The notes under the pieces were generated by a model. It was not told the DNA's origin, did not search any database, and saw only the letters and a list, made by a program, of their open reading frames with translations. DNA of 64,000 nucleotides, from NCBI GenBank assembly GCA_027532775.1, contig JAPZTO010000001.1, positions 682,001-746,000 of the forward strand, given 5' to 3'. Position 1 is the first letter of the stretch; the number at the start of each line of letters is the position of its first letter. Source of the DNA: Beijerinckiaceae bacterium (GTDB lineage Bacteria; Pseudomonadota; Alphaproteobacteria; Rhizobiales; Beijerinckiaceae). A program made the position numbers and the translations under genes. This document shows, in pieces, positions 1-8,669 of this stretch.

Positions 1-520
1 TTGCGTTGTCGAAACGGCGCCGCGTCTCGCGTGCCGGGTTGCCGACGACGATCGCATAGGGCGCGACATCCCGGGCGACAACCGCATGGGCGCCGATGAT
101 GGCGCCGTCACCGACCTTGACCCCCGGCATGATCACCGCCTCACGGCCGATCCACACATCATTGCCGATGATTGTATCGCCGCGCGGCGGATCCCCCTCC
201 GCACCCGGCGGCTCGCCGGGCACGAAGCCGAACGTGCCGAAGGGAAAGGTGGAATAGCCGCCCATCGGGTGGTTGGCGCCGTTCATGATGAACTGCGCCC
301 CCTGCGCAATCGCGACAAACCTGCCGATGACCAGACGGTCGCCGACGAAGTCGAAATGATACCGCACGCAGCGGGCCACGAAATGCTCGGGCCCCCGCGA
401 GTCGTCATAATAGCTGAAATCGCCCACCTCGATCCGGGGGTCATTGACGATGGCACGCAGAAAGGCCGTGCCATGCCATCCCTGGATGGGGTAGCGCTCG
501 AGCGGATCGGGAATGCGCAT
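1..520 (-). CDS. CatB-type hexapeptide-repeat O-acetyltransferase, 3' end beyond window
   Basis: Reading leftward from ATG at 520 gives 173 residues with no stop before base 1, so the C-terminal end is cut off by the window. The product opens [11 protein letters not shown] and has the left-handed beta-helix pattern of the xenobiotic (chloramphenicol/streptogramin-like) acetyltransferases: a loop with [16 protein letters not shown], then repeats such as [18 protein letters not shown] and [17 protein letters not shown]. The NxxNH and ND(V)WIG elements are the usual acetyl-CoA/active-site region. It follows yidC on the same strand after 24 bases and may be cotranscribed. The acceptor is unknown; many chromosomal members are not resistance enzymes. 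Confidence 0.85.
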   Translation of the reverse strand, partial: MRIPDPLERYPIQGWHGTAFLRAIVNDPRIEVGDFSYYDDSRGPEHFVARCVRYHFDFVGDRLVIGRFVAIAQGAQFIMNGANHPMGGYSTFPFGTFGFVPGEPPGAEGDPPRGDTIIGNDVWIGREAVIMPGVKVGDGAIIGAHAVVARDVAPYAIVVGNPARETRRRFDNA

Positions 521-544
521 GCCAGCCTCCCGGAGCCGGCGGGG

Positions 545-2326
545 TCAGCCCCGCCGGAACGTGCCCTTGAGATTGTCCCAGAGCTCGATCTTGGTGCCCA
601 TCTTCTTCATGATCAGATATTGCTGGGCAACCGAGAGGATGTTGTTCCAGGCCCAGTAGATCACGAGACCGGCCGGGAACGAGCCGAGCATGAAGGTGAA
701 GATCACGGGCATCCAGGCGAACATTGTCTTCTGGATCGGATCCGTCGGCTCCGGATTCATCTTCATCTGGACCCACATCGTGATGCCCATGATGATCGGC
801 CAGATGCCGAGATGGAACAGCGACGGCGGGGTAAAGGGCAACAGACCGAACAGGTTGAACAGGTTGGTCGGGTCCTGCGCCGAAAGATCCTTGATCCAGC
901 CGAAGAACGGCGCATGCCGCATCTCGATGGTGACGAAGAGCACCTTGTACAGCGCGAAGAAGACCGGGATCTGGATGAGGACCGGCAGGCAGCCGGCCAT
1001 CGGGTTGATCTTTTCCTTCTTGTACAGCTCCATCATGGCTTGCTGCTGCTTCATCTTGTCGTCGGCGAAGCGGTCTCGGATGGCCAGCATTTCCGGCTGC
1101 ACAGCCTTCATCTTGGCCATGGATTCGTAGGACTTGTTGGCCAGCGGGAAGAAGAGCAGCTTGATCAGGACGGTGACGATCAGGATTGTGATGCCGAAAT
1201 TCCCGATCAGGTGGAACACCTTGTCCATCACCCAGAACATCGGCTTGGTGATGAAGTAGAACCAGCCCCAGTCGATCATCAGGTCGAAATTCTTGACGCC
1301 GAACGCGTCGCCGTAGCCGTTGATGGCGTTGACTTCCTTCGCGCCGGCGAAAAGCCGGATCGTGCTGTCGATGCTCGCGCCCGGCGCGACCTGCTGGACT
1401 TCGGTGATGGCCGCCGATTCATAGACCGGGTCATTGCCGTTCGCGCCGAAAGCGGCGGAGAACGGCTTCTTCTGGTCGGGGATCAGGGCGGAAGCCCAGT
1501 ATTTCTCGGTCAGGCCCAGCCAGCCGCCCTCGCTGCGGGCAAAGGTCTTCGACTTGTCCTTGCGGATGGAGTCGAAGCTGACTTCCTGCAGCTTGTCGGC
1601 GACATAGCCGATCAGGCCTTCATGCAGGATGTAGAAGCCCAGCACGGTCGGCGTGCCCTTGCGCGTCACGCGGCCGTAATTCTGGAGGGCGACAGGCGCC
1701 GCCCCGTTGTTGCGGACGGAATCGGTGACCGTAAACAGGTACTTGTCATCGACCTCGATGCGCCGGGTGAAGACGAGGCCCTGCCCATTATCATAGGTCA
1801 GCGTCAGGGGCGTGCCGGGCTTGAGCACGTCGCCCGAGGGCTGCCATTGCGTATTCTCGTTCGGAAGATTCTGTCCGCCCAGCCAGCCGAAATCGGCAAA
1901 ATAGGCGTCCTTCGCGCCATCCGGCACATACAGGACGATGTTCGGGCTCTTCGGATCAACCGTCTCGCGATAGCGGACGAGGCTGAGATCGTCGATCCGC
2001 GCGCCGATCACCGCGATCGAACCGGTGAGCGAGGGCGTCTCGATGCGGACACGCGGCGACCGCGCGAGAGCCGCTTCGCGCGTCACAGGCGCCGCCACGG
2101 AACCCGCCGGAGGCTGGGCCGCCGGCGCGGTGGCGCCCGGTGCGCCGGAGGGCAGGACCGTCGAGGACGGGGCCTGACCGGCCGGAGACTGGGCCGCTTG
2201 CGTCTGCTGGGCGGCCTGGCGCTGCTGGTCGATCTTGGGGGCCCCGTAGAAATAGTTCCACCCGACCATCACCCCGACCGACAGCACAATCGCCAGTAGG
2301 AGGTTCCTGTTGTCTTCGGACTGCAT
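545..2326 (-). CDS. yidC: Membrane protein insertase YidC
   Basis: 593-residue inner-membrane insertase of the Oxa1/YidC/Alb3 family, acting alone or with SecYEG. The open frame extends further upstream, but ATG at 2326 gives the canonical N terminus [13 protein letters not shown], whose first transmembrane segment spans about residues 9-26. An Ala/Pro/Gln-rich linker and a large periplasmic beta domain (about 60-350) follow, then the conserved five-helix core from about residue 365 with [11 protein letters not shown] and the [20 protein letters not shown] region. The usual groove arginine of the first core helix appears to be lysine (VLIKLLFFP). Third gene of the rpmH-rnpA-yidC block; yidD is not seen between rnpA and yidC (115 bases, no convincing frame). 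Confidence 0.97.
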   Translation of the reverse strand: MQSEDNRNLLLAIVLSVGVMVGWNYFYGAPKIDQQRQAAQQTQAAQSPAGQAPSSTVLPSGAPGATAPAAQPPAGSVAAPVTREAALARSPRVRIETPSLTGSIAVIGARIDDLSLVRYRETVDPKSPNIVLYVPDGAKDAYFADFGWLGGQNLPNENTQWQPSGDVLKPGTPLTLTYDNGQGLVFTRRIEVDDKYLFTVTDSVRNNGAAPVALQNYGRVTRKGTPTVLGFYILHEGLIGYVADKLQEVSFDSIRKDKSKTFARSEGGWLGLTEKYWASALIPDQKKPFSAAFGANGNDPVYESAAITEVQQVAPGASIDSTIRLFAGAKEVNAINGYGDAFGVKNFDLMIDWGWFYFITKPMFWVMDKVFHLIGNFGITILIVTVLIKLLFFPLANKSYESMAKMKAVQPEMLAIRDRFADDKMKQQQAMMELYKKEKINPMAGCLPVLIQIPVFFALYKVLFVTIEMRHAPFFGWIKDLSAQDPTNLFNLFGLLPFTPPSLFHLGIWPIIMGITMWVQMKMNPEPTDPIQKTMFAWMPVIFTFMLGSFPAGLVIYWAWNNILSVAQQYLIMKKMGTKIELWDNLKGTFRRG

Positions 2327-2441
2327 CGCCCTGCCTTGCCTGCTTGCGGGCTCCCTGCCGGGAACCCTCATGAATTCGCTGCCGCCTTCTATGCCGAAGC
2401 AAGGCATATTGCCAAGCGCTGCCTTGCGGCAGGGCCAAGAA

Positions 2442-2861
2442 TCACGACGGTTTCCGGGCCGGACCGGCTGCCGGCCGGGCACCGAGCGCGGCAACGGCCC
2501 GCGCGAGATCAGCCTCGATGGACGAGAAGGGCAGCGTCAGCAGCGAGGCGCGGGCAAGAACCACGATATCCATCGCCGGTCCTTCATGGCGCTGCGCCAG
2601 CGCGCGGATCGCCGCACGCAGCCGCCGCCGGATCCTGTTCCGGATGACCGCATTGCCAACCTTGCGGGTTACCGTCAGGCCATAGCGGACAATCCCGTCA
2701 TCCCCGACACCCGGCTTGCGCAGCAGGGTGAAGCCGGGCGTCGAAAAGCGGAAACCGACCGAGGCCGCCTTGAAATCCGAACGCTTCTTCAGGCTTTCGA
2801 AACGGAAAGGGGGCGCGCCCTTGCGGACTGCGCACCCCTGCTCATTCTCGATCGGTCCCAC
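2442..2861 (-). CDS. rnpA: Ribonuclease P protein component
   Basis: Small basic protein that binds the RNase P RNA and helps 5' processing of pre-tRNAs. The family core is clear: [14 protein letters not shown] near the N terminus, then [19 protein letters not shown], which contains the RNR signature (about residues 74-76). No ATG lies between the rpmH stop and the conserved core. GTG at 2861 (VGPIENEQG) is the best in-frame start, giving 139 residues, but no clear Shine-Dalgarno precedes it, so translation may be coupled to rpmH 40 bases upstream. Longer starts would overlap rpmH. The C-terminal [13 protein letters not shown] tail is low-complexity. Confidence 0.9.
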   Translation of the reverse strand: MGPIENEQGCAVRKGAPPFRFESLKKRSDFKAASVGFRFSTPGFTLLRKPGVGDDGIVRYGLTVTRKVGNAVIRNRIRRRLRAAIRALAQRHEGPAMDIVVLARASLLTLPFSSIEADLARAVAALGARPAAGPARKPS

Positions 2862-2901
2862 CGGAAAATCGCACGCCGCCAACGGCGCGGATGCCGGATT
2901 G

Positions 2902-3036
2902 TCAGGCGGAGAGACGCTTGCGGCCACGATTACGGCGGGCCGCAATGACCTTCTGACCACCCTTGGTGGCCATGCGCGCACGGAAACCGTGGCGGCGCTT
3001 ACGAACGAGCTTGCTCGGCTGATAGGTGCGCTTCAT
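2902..3036 (-). CDS. rpmH: 50S ribosomal protein L34
   Basis: 44-residue L34, starting [18 protein letters not shown] and ending [10 protein letters not shown], a full-length match to the family pattern. ATG is at 3036 and TGA at 2902-2904. It is the first gene of the leftward rpmH-rnpA-yidC cluster. dnaA and the origin are not next to it on the upstream side, where a divergent flavoprotein gene lies instead. Confidence 0.98.
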   Translation of the reverse strand: MKRTYQPSKLVRKRRHGFRARMATKGGQKVIAARRNRGRKRLSA

Positions 3037-3124
3037 TGTCGATCTCTACTGGCTCTTGTGCGGAACACCGGGACAGGCCACCAAGCCGGCGCCCTGGATT
3101 GTTCCGAATAGAATTGAGATCGCG

Positions 3125-3153
3125 CACAAACATCAATCGCTCGTGAAAGTCAA
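3125..3153 (-). promoter_or_regulatory. Possible promoter of rpmH-rnpA-yidC
   Basis: On the minus strand TTGACT (3153-3148) is followed after 17 bases by TTTGTG (3130-3125), about 90 bases upstream of the rpmH ATG. The -35 fits well and the -10 is weak, so this is only the best candidate in the 210-base divergent gap between rpmH and the flavoprotein gene. Nothing else was recognised in that gap. Confidence 0.3.
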
Positions 3154-3246
3154 CGCCTGTTCGCAACGGTTTGCCAAGAACCGCCCCTTGCGGCATGACG
3201 GCACGATGCGATTTCTGCTCTAGCGTGCTTGTACAAGGATCCCTGC

Positions 3247-4422
3247 ATGTCCGTGAAGCCTGATCTTCTCGTCATCGGCTGCGATCCTGTCGGCTTCGAG
3301 ATTGCGTTTGCGGCGGCCGGGCTCGGCGCGAGGATCGTGCTGGTCGGGCAGGATTGGCCACCGGATGCGGCGCACCGGGCCCGCCTTGCCGCCGTCGGCG
3401 CTACAATCATCGACGGGCCGGCCCGCCTGGTGGATGCCCGGCATGTCATGGCCGGAGATCATCGCTGGGCGCCGAGATGGATCGTCCTTGCGAATGGCGC
3501 CACCCGGCCCGATCCGGGCCTGCCATCCGGCACCGGACCGGTGACGCTGGTTCTCGGCGATGGTTCCGAAGCCAGTACGGCAGCGCTCGCCGCAAACGAC
3601 GCCGGAAACCGCGTCGTGCTGGCCTGCCCGGGTCGCTTTCTTGGGCGGTTCCACCGTGATTCAGTGGCATGGCTGCAACTCGAAATGGAGCGGCGCGGCA
3701 TCGTCGTTCTCGAGGAATGCGGCCGCCTGCTCGGAACGGCAGAGAGCCCGGACCGGGTCCGGTTCGAAGGCGGGCAGAGCCTGGCGGTTGCCGAAATCGG
3801 CCCGGTGATGAATTGCCTGCCGGGCATGGCCAGGCTGGAGGGGTTGGATGTCGGGAACGCCACCGGCGGAAGCCTCGTCCCGGATCGTGGCCTGCGCCTC
3901 GGCCGTTCGCGCGTTTTCATGGTCGGCGAGGCCGTGGCTGGTCAGGACGGCATGCCGCCGGCGCGGAACCAGGCCGGGCTCGTGCTCGGGCAAGCGCTTT
4001 TCGGCAAGCGTGACAGACCGGAAGCCCGCCTCGACATCCGCCATGTTCCGTCGCGACCGGGCCTCGCCGAATTCGGCCTGACGCCGGATCGCCTGCCCGA
4101 GACAGAACGGAACCGCTACCGGATCCTGCGGGCGACACGGGCGTCGGCCAATCCGGCAGACAAGGCCGCCCTGACGGTGGTGACAGACCGGAAATCCCGC
4201 GTGGTCGGCGCGGCAGCGTTCGGCCAGCACGCTTCGGAACTCGTCACGCCGCTGCTTCTCCTCGCCCGTCACGGCGAGCCTGTGACTGCGCTTGCCGCTT
4301 TCGGGTTCAGCCCTGCGGGCGACGATGATCTTCTCGCGCAGGTCGCGCGGCAACCGCTGGTCGATCTCGTGAAGAGCCCGGCTGCAAAGCGCCTGATGCG
4401 GCTGCGCCGCATTTTCGGGTAA
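3247..4422 (+). CDS. Degenerate FAD/NAD(P) disulphide-oxidoreductase-family protein
   Basis: 391 residues. ATG at 3247 is preferred over an upstream TTG because AAGGAT lies six bases before it. The N terminus DLLVIGCDPVGFEIAFAAAG matches the Rossmann FAD motif of class I pyridine nucleotide-disulphide oxidoreductases. A second nucleotide-binding half, an internal MVGEAVAG segment (FAD-ribityl region) and a C-terminal dimerisation-like domain (GLAEFGLTPDRL, VVGAAAFGQHASELV) follow. Both catalytic hallmarks are missing: there is no CxxxxC pair after the first Rossmann motif, and the terminal HPH-type His-Glu segment reads FSPAGDDDLLAQ. The family is usually about 460 residues. Probably a flavoprotein with another role, or non-catalytic. 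The sensor kinase gene follows ten bases later. Confidence 0.75.
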   Translation: MSVKPDLLVIGCDPVGFEIAFAAAGLGARIVLVGQDWPPDAAHRARLAAVGATIIDGPARLVDARHVMAGDHRWAPRWIVLANGATRPDPGLPSGTGPVTLVLGDGSEASTAALAANDAGNRVVLACPGRFLGRFHRDSVAWLQLEMERRGIVVLEECGRLLGTAESPDRVRFEGGQSLAVAEIGPVMNCLPGMARLEGLDVGNATGGSLVPDRGLRLGRSRVFMVGEAVAGQDGMPPARNQAGLVLGQALFGKRDRPEARLDIRHVPSRPGLAEFGLTPDRLPETERNRYRILRATRASANPADKAALTVVTDRKSRVVGAAAFGQHASELVTPLLLLARHGEPVTALAAFGFSPAGDDDLLAQVARQPLVDLVKSPAAKRLMRLRRIFG

Positions 4423-4432
4423 AGTCCCGGAT

Positions 4433-5935
4433 ATGCTCGATTCGGCGACGGATACGCGAAATCCTGCCAAGACGCCTGCCGCTGCCGGAACACGCATGCG
4501 GGCGGGGCTTTCGGCGCGCCTTCTCTTGCTCACCGTGCTGTTCGTGCTGATCGCAGAAGTGCTGATCTATGTGCCGTCGGTTGCCAATTTCCGGAACAAC
4601 TGGCTGAGCGAGAGGCTGGCGCAGGCCCGCGCCGCCGCGCTGATCCTCGAGAAGAGCCCGCCCGATGCCCTGCCGCGCCCTCTCGTCGAGGAATTGCTGG
4701 CCGGCATGGAAACCTCGATGATCGCTCTCCGTATCGATAATGCCCGCCGACTTCTTGCAGTGGCGGACATGCCGCCGATGGTCGATTTCGAGATCGACCT
4801 CCGGCAACGTTCGGTGCTGCGGGATATCGGCAACGCCTTCGACATCCTGCTGCGCGGGCACAGCCGGACCATCCGGGTAGTCGGCCCGCCGCCACGGGGG
4901 GGTGATTTCGTCGAGATCGTCATCAGCGAATTCCCTCTCCGTCAGGCGATGCTCCGGTTTTCGTGGGGCATTCTCGGCCTGTCGCTGATCATCTCGGTTA
5001 TCACCGCCGTGCTGGTCTTCGTGTCGCTGAACGGCCTCATTGTCCAGCCAGTGAAAAGGCTGGCGGCAACCATGAAGGCCTTCCAGAGCCATCCGGAGGA
5101 TGCGCGGTCGATCCTCCGGCCGACCCGCCGATCGGATGAGCTCGGCGAGCTGGAGAGCAGTCTTGCGGATATGCAGAGGAGCCTGCAGCAGGAGCTGCGC
5201 CAGCGCGAGCACCTCGCCAATCTCGGCCTTGCCGTGGCCAAGATCAATCACGACCTCCGGAACATGCTGGCCTCCGCACAGCTGATGGCGGACCGGATCA
5301 GCGCGCTGCCGGATCCGAATGTCCAGCGCTTCGTGCCGAAGCTCATGAGCGCCCTCGATCGCGCCATCGCGTTCTGCCAGTCGACCCTGGCCTACGGGAA
5401 GGCCAGCGAGAAGCCCGCTGACCTCGCCCCGGTGGATCTCGCCTTGCTGGTGGAGGAACTGGGCGAATTGCTGATGCTCTCGGCTGATTCCGAACCCGCT
5501 CTCCATGCCGAGATCCCGCCCGGTCTTCATGTGATGGCCGATCCGGATCACCTCGCCCGGGTCCTCACCAACCTGCTCCGGAATGCGCGCGCGGCCCTCG
5601 AGGCCATGCCCCCGCTGCCGGAGCAGCGCCGCCAGATCCGGATCGTCGCGCGGCATGATTCCGGTGCGACCCGGATCGCGATCATGGATAACGGGCCAGG
5701 CGTGCCGGATTCGATCCGAGAGCGGCTGTTCAAGGCCTTCACCGGATCGGCCCGCCCCGGCAGCACCGGGCTGGGCCTCGCCATCGCGCATGAACTCGTC
5801 CGGGGGATGGGCGGCACGATCCGCCTGCTTGAAAATCCGCAGGATCAGGCCGCGAAGGGCGCCGTCTTCGAAATCACACTGCCCGGGGCCAACCCGCCGC
5901 GACGCCCGGGGAATTTTTCCGGCAGCCTTCCGTAA
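4433..5935 (+). CDS. Sensor histidine kinase (orphan, HAMP-containing)
   Basis: 500-residue membrane kinase. Transmembrane segments at about 29-50 and 178-201 flank a periplasmic sensor domain of about 130 residues; a HAMP-like linker (about 202-255) follows. The H-box is INHDLRNMLASAQ with the phospho-accepting His273. The N-box is LTNLLRNARAALE (about 378-390), with G1 MDNGPGVP (418-425) and G2 GSTGLGLAIAHEL (443-454), so the ATPase domain is intact. No response regulator gene lies nearby, making it an orphan. It starts ten bases after the flavoprotein stop, so the two are probably cotranscribed and the flavoprotein may be linked to signal sensing. The signal is unknown. Confidence 0.9.
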   Translation: MLDSATDTRNPAKTPAAAGTRMRAGLSARLLLLTVLFVLIAEVLIYVPSVANFRNNWLSERLAQARAAALILEKSPPDALPRPLVEELLAGMETSMIALRIDNARRLLAVADMPPMVDFEIDLRQRSVLRDIGNAFDILLRGHSRTIRVVGPPPRGGDFVEIVISEFPLRQAMLRFSWGILGLSLIISVITAVLVFVSLNGLIVQPVKRLAATMKAFQSHPEDARSILRPTRRSDELGELESSLADMQRSLQQELRQREHLANLGLAVAKINHDLRNMLASAQLMADRISALPDPNVQRFVPKLMSALDRAIAFCQSTLAYGKASEKPADLAPVDLALLVEELGELLMLSADSEPALHAEIPPGLHVMADPDHLARVLTNLLRNARAALEAMPPLPEQRRQIRIVARHDSGATRIAIMDNGPGVPDSIRERLFKAFTGSARPGSTGLGLAIAHELVRGMGGTIRLLENPQDQAAKGAVFEITLPGANPPRRPGNFSGSLP

Positions 5936-5996
5936 AGGGGTTGCCCTTTGTGCCGCAACCCGCTATCAGACCGCCTCCTCCCGATGCGGAGGTCAA

Positions 5997-6073
5997 GCGC
6001 CCGTAGCTCAGCTGGATAGAGCACCAGACTACGAATCTGGGGGTCAGAGGTTCGAATCCTTTCGGGCGCGCCA
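5997..6073 (+). tRNA. tRNA-Arg(ACG)
   Basis: 77-nt cloverleaf with encoded CCA. Acceptor GCGCCCG (5997-6003) pairs with CGGGCGC (6063-6069), with G discriminator 6070 and CCA 6071-6073. The D arm is GCTC/GAGC. The anticodon stem is CCAGA/TCTGG with loop CTACGAA, giving anticodon ACG at 6031-6033. The T arm carries GGTTCGAATCC. ACG should be deaminated to ICG by TadA to read CGU/CGC/CGA. Confidence 0.98.
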
Positions 6074-6170
6074 TTCAATCAGTTCATTGCTACGGGCTAC
6101 CGCATAGCGGCGTGCCAAACGGCCGCCTCAAAGCGCGGTCCCGCTTCAGCTAGTTTCCCATGCGCCGGTC

Positions 6171-7889
6171 TCACGGCCCGAAGTCGGGATCCGGCAGGCT
6201 CGCCATCACGGCGCGGGCCATTCCCGTCATCAGGGCCGCCTCGTTTCCGGCAAAATAGCACGCATCTGCCATAGCCTGCCGGCAGGTGGCGGAACTGTCG
6301 CCGGCCCTCAACCGTCGCTCGGCGACGATTGCAGCCTCCGTCAGGTAGCCCATGGCAAGGCCTGTGGCGAAAAGCCGGAGGAAGGGTGTCGCGGCGCCGA
6401 GAAGGCGCTCCGTCGCGCCCGCATTCTGCCGCAGCGAGGCGATCGCTTCCGCAAGGACAGGAGCTGCCTCGGCGCAGGCTTCCGCGAGTTGCGGCAATCC
6501 GGCGGATCGGGCCGCTTCGGCCGTGGCGGCAAGCTCGCCGATCATTTCTTCCGCCAACCCGCTGCCGGGACGAAGGATCTTCCGGAACAGGAGATCGATC
6601 GCCTGGATGCCGTTCGTTCCTTCGTAGATTGGTGTGATGCGGGCATCGCGGAAGAGTTGTGCGGCACCGGTCTCCTCGACATAGCCCATGCCGCCATGGA
6701 TCTGGATACCAAGCGACGTGACCTCGCAGCCGAGATCGGAGCCATAGGCCTTGACGATCGGCGTCAGCAGGGCGGCCCGTTCCGCCGCCTGCTCGTGGCC
6801 GGGGCCGCCGGCATGGGCGATGTCGATTGCCTGCGCGGCACGATAGGCGATAGCCCGGCCTGCCGCGGTGAGGCCGCGCATGCGCAGGAGGTTTCGCCGG
6901 ACATCGGGGTGGTCGATGATCGCGCTGGTCGTGAGGCCGCCCGGGGCCCGGCCCTGCTTGCGCTCCCGCGCGAAGGCGAGCGCATGCTGGAAGGCGCGTT
7001 CGGCAAGCGCCACGCCCTGAAGACCGGTGTAGAGGCGCGCCTTGTTCATCATCGTGAACATGCAGGCAAGGCCACGATTCGGCTCGCCGACCAGCCAGCC
7101 GATGGCGCCACCGGCCTGGCCGAAACTCATCGAGCAGGTCGGGCTGCCATGGATGCCGAGCTTGTGCTCGATGCCGGTGCAAGCCACGTCGTTGCGCCGC
7201 CCGGGGCAACCATCCCCATCGGGCAGGAATTTCGGCACGAGGAAGAGCGAGATTCCCTTCGAGCCCTCCGGCGCATCGGGCAGCCGGGCGAGGACGAGAT
7301 GGATGATGTTCTCCGTCAGGTCATGCTCGCCAAAGGTGATGAAGATCTTGCTGCCGCGGATGCGCCAGGAACCATCACCCGCGGGCTCGGCCTGGCTCCG
7401 CAACAGGCCGAGATCCGAACCGGCCTGCGGTTCGGTCAGGTTCATCGTGGCGGTCCATTCGCCGGAGACAAGGCGTGGCAGGTAGAGCGCCTTCAGCGCG
7501 TCGCTGCCATGGATTTCGAGCGTATCGACCGCGCCCTGCGTGAGGACCGGGCCCAGCGCAAAGGCCATGCAGGCCGAGGTCCAGAATTCCATTGTGGCGG
7601 CGGCCAGCCGGGTGGAAAGGCCCATGCCGCCCCAGGCTTCGGGAAGGTCGACGCCGTTCCAGCCGGCCTCCGCCCAGTCGCGATAGAGTGCCGTCCAGCC
7701 CGGTGGCGTGGTCACCTCGCCGGAATCGAACCGCGCACCCAGCATATCGGCCCGGCGGTTTTCGGGTGCGAGACGCTGTTCGGCAAACCGGGCGGCCTCC
7801 TCGAGGATGCCTTCGGTCAGGGCGGGATCGAGGCCGCCATGGACTTCGAGGGAAAAGCGGATCGCGTCGACCGGGGCTCGGTAGCGCAT
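6171..7889 (-). CDS. Acyl-CoA dehydrogenase, DmdC-like long form
   Basis: 572-residue FAD-dependent acyl-CoA dehydrogenase. ATG at 7889 gives MRYRAPVDAIRFSLEV, the short N-terminal domain typical of the 3-methylmercaptopropionyl-CoA dehydrogenase (DmdC)-like long subfamily. Next come the central domain with MNLTEPQAGSDLG (flavin/substrate loop) and IFITFGEHDL, the segment IQIHGGMGYVEETGAAQLFRD near the FAD site, and an extra C-terminal domain ending DPDFGP. Last gene of the leftward hydroxycinnamate operon, seven bases after the SDR gene. In this context it may oxidise the saturated side chain of a phenylpropanoyl-CoA, allowing dihydro-derivatives into the pathway. Substrate is inferred only. 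Confidence 0.9.
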   Translation of the reverse strand: MRYRAPVDAIRFSLEVHGGLDPALTEGILEEAARFAEQRLAPENRRADMLGARFDSGEVTTPPGWTALYRDWAEAGWNGVDLPEAWGGMGLSTRLAAATMEFWTSACMAFALGPVLTQGAVDTLEIHGSDALKALYLPRLVSGEWTATMNLTEPQAGSDLGLLRSQAEPAGDGSWRIRGSKIFITFGEHDLTENIIHLVLARLPDAPEGSKGISLFLVPKFLPDGDGCPGRRNDVACTGIEHKLGIHGSPTCSMSFGQAGGAIGWLVGEPNRGLACMFTMMNKARLYTGLQGVALAERAFQHALAFARERKQGRAPGGLTTSAIIDHPDVRRNLLRMRGLTAAGRAIAYRAAQAIDIAHAGGPGHEQAAERAALLTPIVKAYGSDLGCEVTSLGIQIHGGMGYVEETGAAQLFRDARITPIYEGTNGIQAIDLLFRKILRPGSGLAEEMIGELAATAEAARSAGLPQLAEACAEAAPVLAEAIASLRQNAGATERLLGAATPFLRLFATGLAMGYLTEAAIVAERRLRAGDSSATCRQAMADACYFAGNEAALMTGMARAVMASLPDPDFGP

Positions 7890-7896
7890 GGCAGAC

Positions 7897-8658
7897 CTAT
7901 CGCGGCGGCAGACGAAGCGCGCCGTCGAGCCGGACGATCTCGCCATTGAGGAAGCGGTTCTCGATCATGTGGCCAACCAGGCTGGCATATTCTTCCGCCC
8001 CACCGAGGCGGCGCGGGAAGGGGATGGATTCGCCGAGGCTCTTCTGAACCTCTTCGGGCAATGTGCGCATCATCGGCGTCAGGAAGAGGCCCGGCGCGAT
8101 GGTGAGCACGCGGATGCCGAAGCTCGCGAATTCCCGCGCGACCGGCAGGGTCATCGCGGCGATGCCGCCTTTCGAGGCGGAATAGGCCGCCTGCCCGACC
8201 TGCCCCTCGAAGGCAGCGACCGAGGCGGTCGAGATGATGACCCCGCGCTCGCCATCCGCCAGCGGGTCGAGCGTGGTCATCCCCGCCCCGGCCAGCCGCA
8301 GCATGTTGAAGGAGCCGATGAGATTGACGCGGATCACCCGCTCGAACTCGGCCAGTGGCATGGGCCCGTCGCGTCCGACGACACGCCTCGCCGTGCCGAT
8401 TCCGGCACAGTTGACGAGCACGCGGCAGGGCCCGTGCGCGGCGCGGGCGCGGGCAAGGGCCGCGACCATCGCCTCCTCGCTGGCCACGTCCCCCGGAAGG
8501 GCGATCCCGCCGGTCTTCACGGCCATCCGCTCCGCTGCCTGCGCATCGAGATCGATGATGCCGACCCTGGCGCCGCGCGTGGCCAGAAATTCCGCCGTGG
8601 CAGCACCGAGGCCCGATCCACCTCCGGTGACGATAACCGCCTTCCCCGCAATATCCAT
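7897..8658 (-). CDS. SDR 3-hydroxyacyl-CoA dehydrogenase (HSD10-like)
   Basis: 253-residue classical short-chain dehydrogenase. NAD-binding TGGGSGLG lies at about residues 11-18, the NCAGIG element at about 83-88 and the catalytic YSASK motif at about 158-162. The C-terminal stretch IPFPRRLGGAEEYASLV is characteristic of type II 3-hydroxyacyl-CoA dehydrogenases (HSD17B10 group). Twelve bases separate it from the amidohydrolase upstream and seven from the acyl-CoA dehydrogenase downstream. In this operon it would oxidise the 3-hydroxy-3-arylpropionyl-CoA produced by the crotonase to the beta-keto thioester, the key step of CoA-dependent beta-oxidative side-chain shortening. Family assignment is firm; the step is inference. 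Confidence 0.9.
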   Translation of the reverse strand: MDIAGKAVIVTGGGSGLGAATAEFLATRGARVGIIDLDAQAAERMAVKTGGIALPGDVASEEAMVAALARARAAHGPCRVLVNCAGIGTARRVVGRDGPMPLAEFERVIRVNLIGSFNMLRLAGAGMTTLDPLADGERGVIISTASVAAFEGQVGQAAYSASKGGIAAMTLPVAREFASFGIRVLTIAPGLFLTPMMRTLPEEVQKSLGESIPFPRRLGGAEEYASLVGHMIENRFLNGEIVRLDGALRLPPR

Positions 8659-8669
8659 GTCGCGCGCCC

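Noticed and set aside
39-520. Chloramphenicol or streptogramin resistance gene
   Set aside because: CatB/Vat-like fold is seen, but most chromosomal members of this family acetylate other substrates; nothing here supports resistance.
86-2299. Long open frame on the plus strand across yidC
   Set aside because: It is antisense to the clear yidC gene, rich in Arg/His/Asp/Gly with no domain pattern, and arises from GC-rich codon bias.
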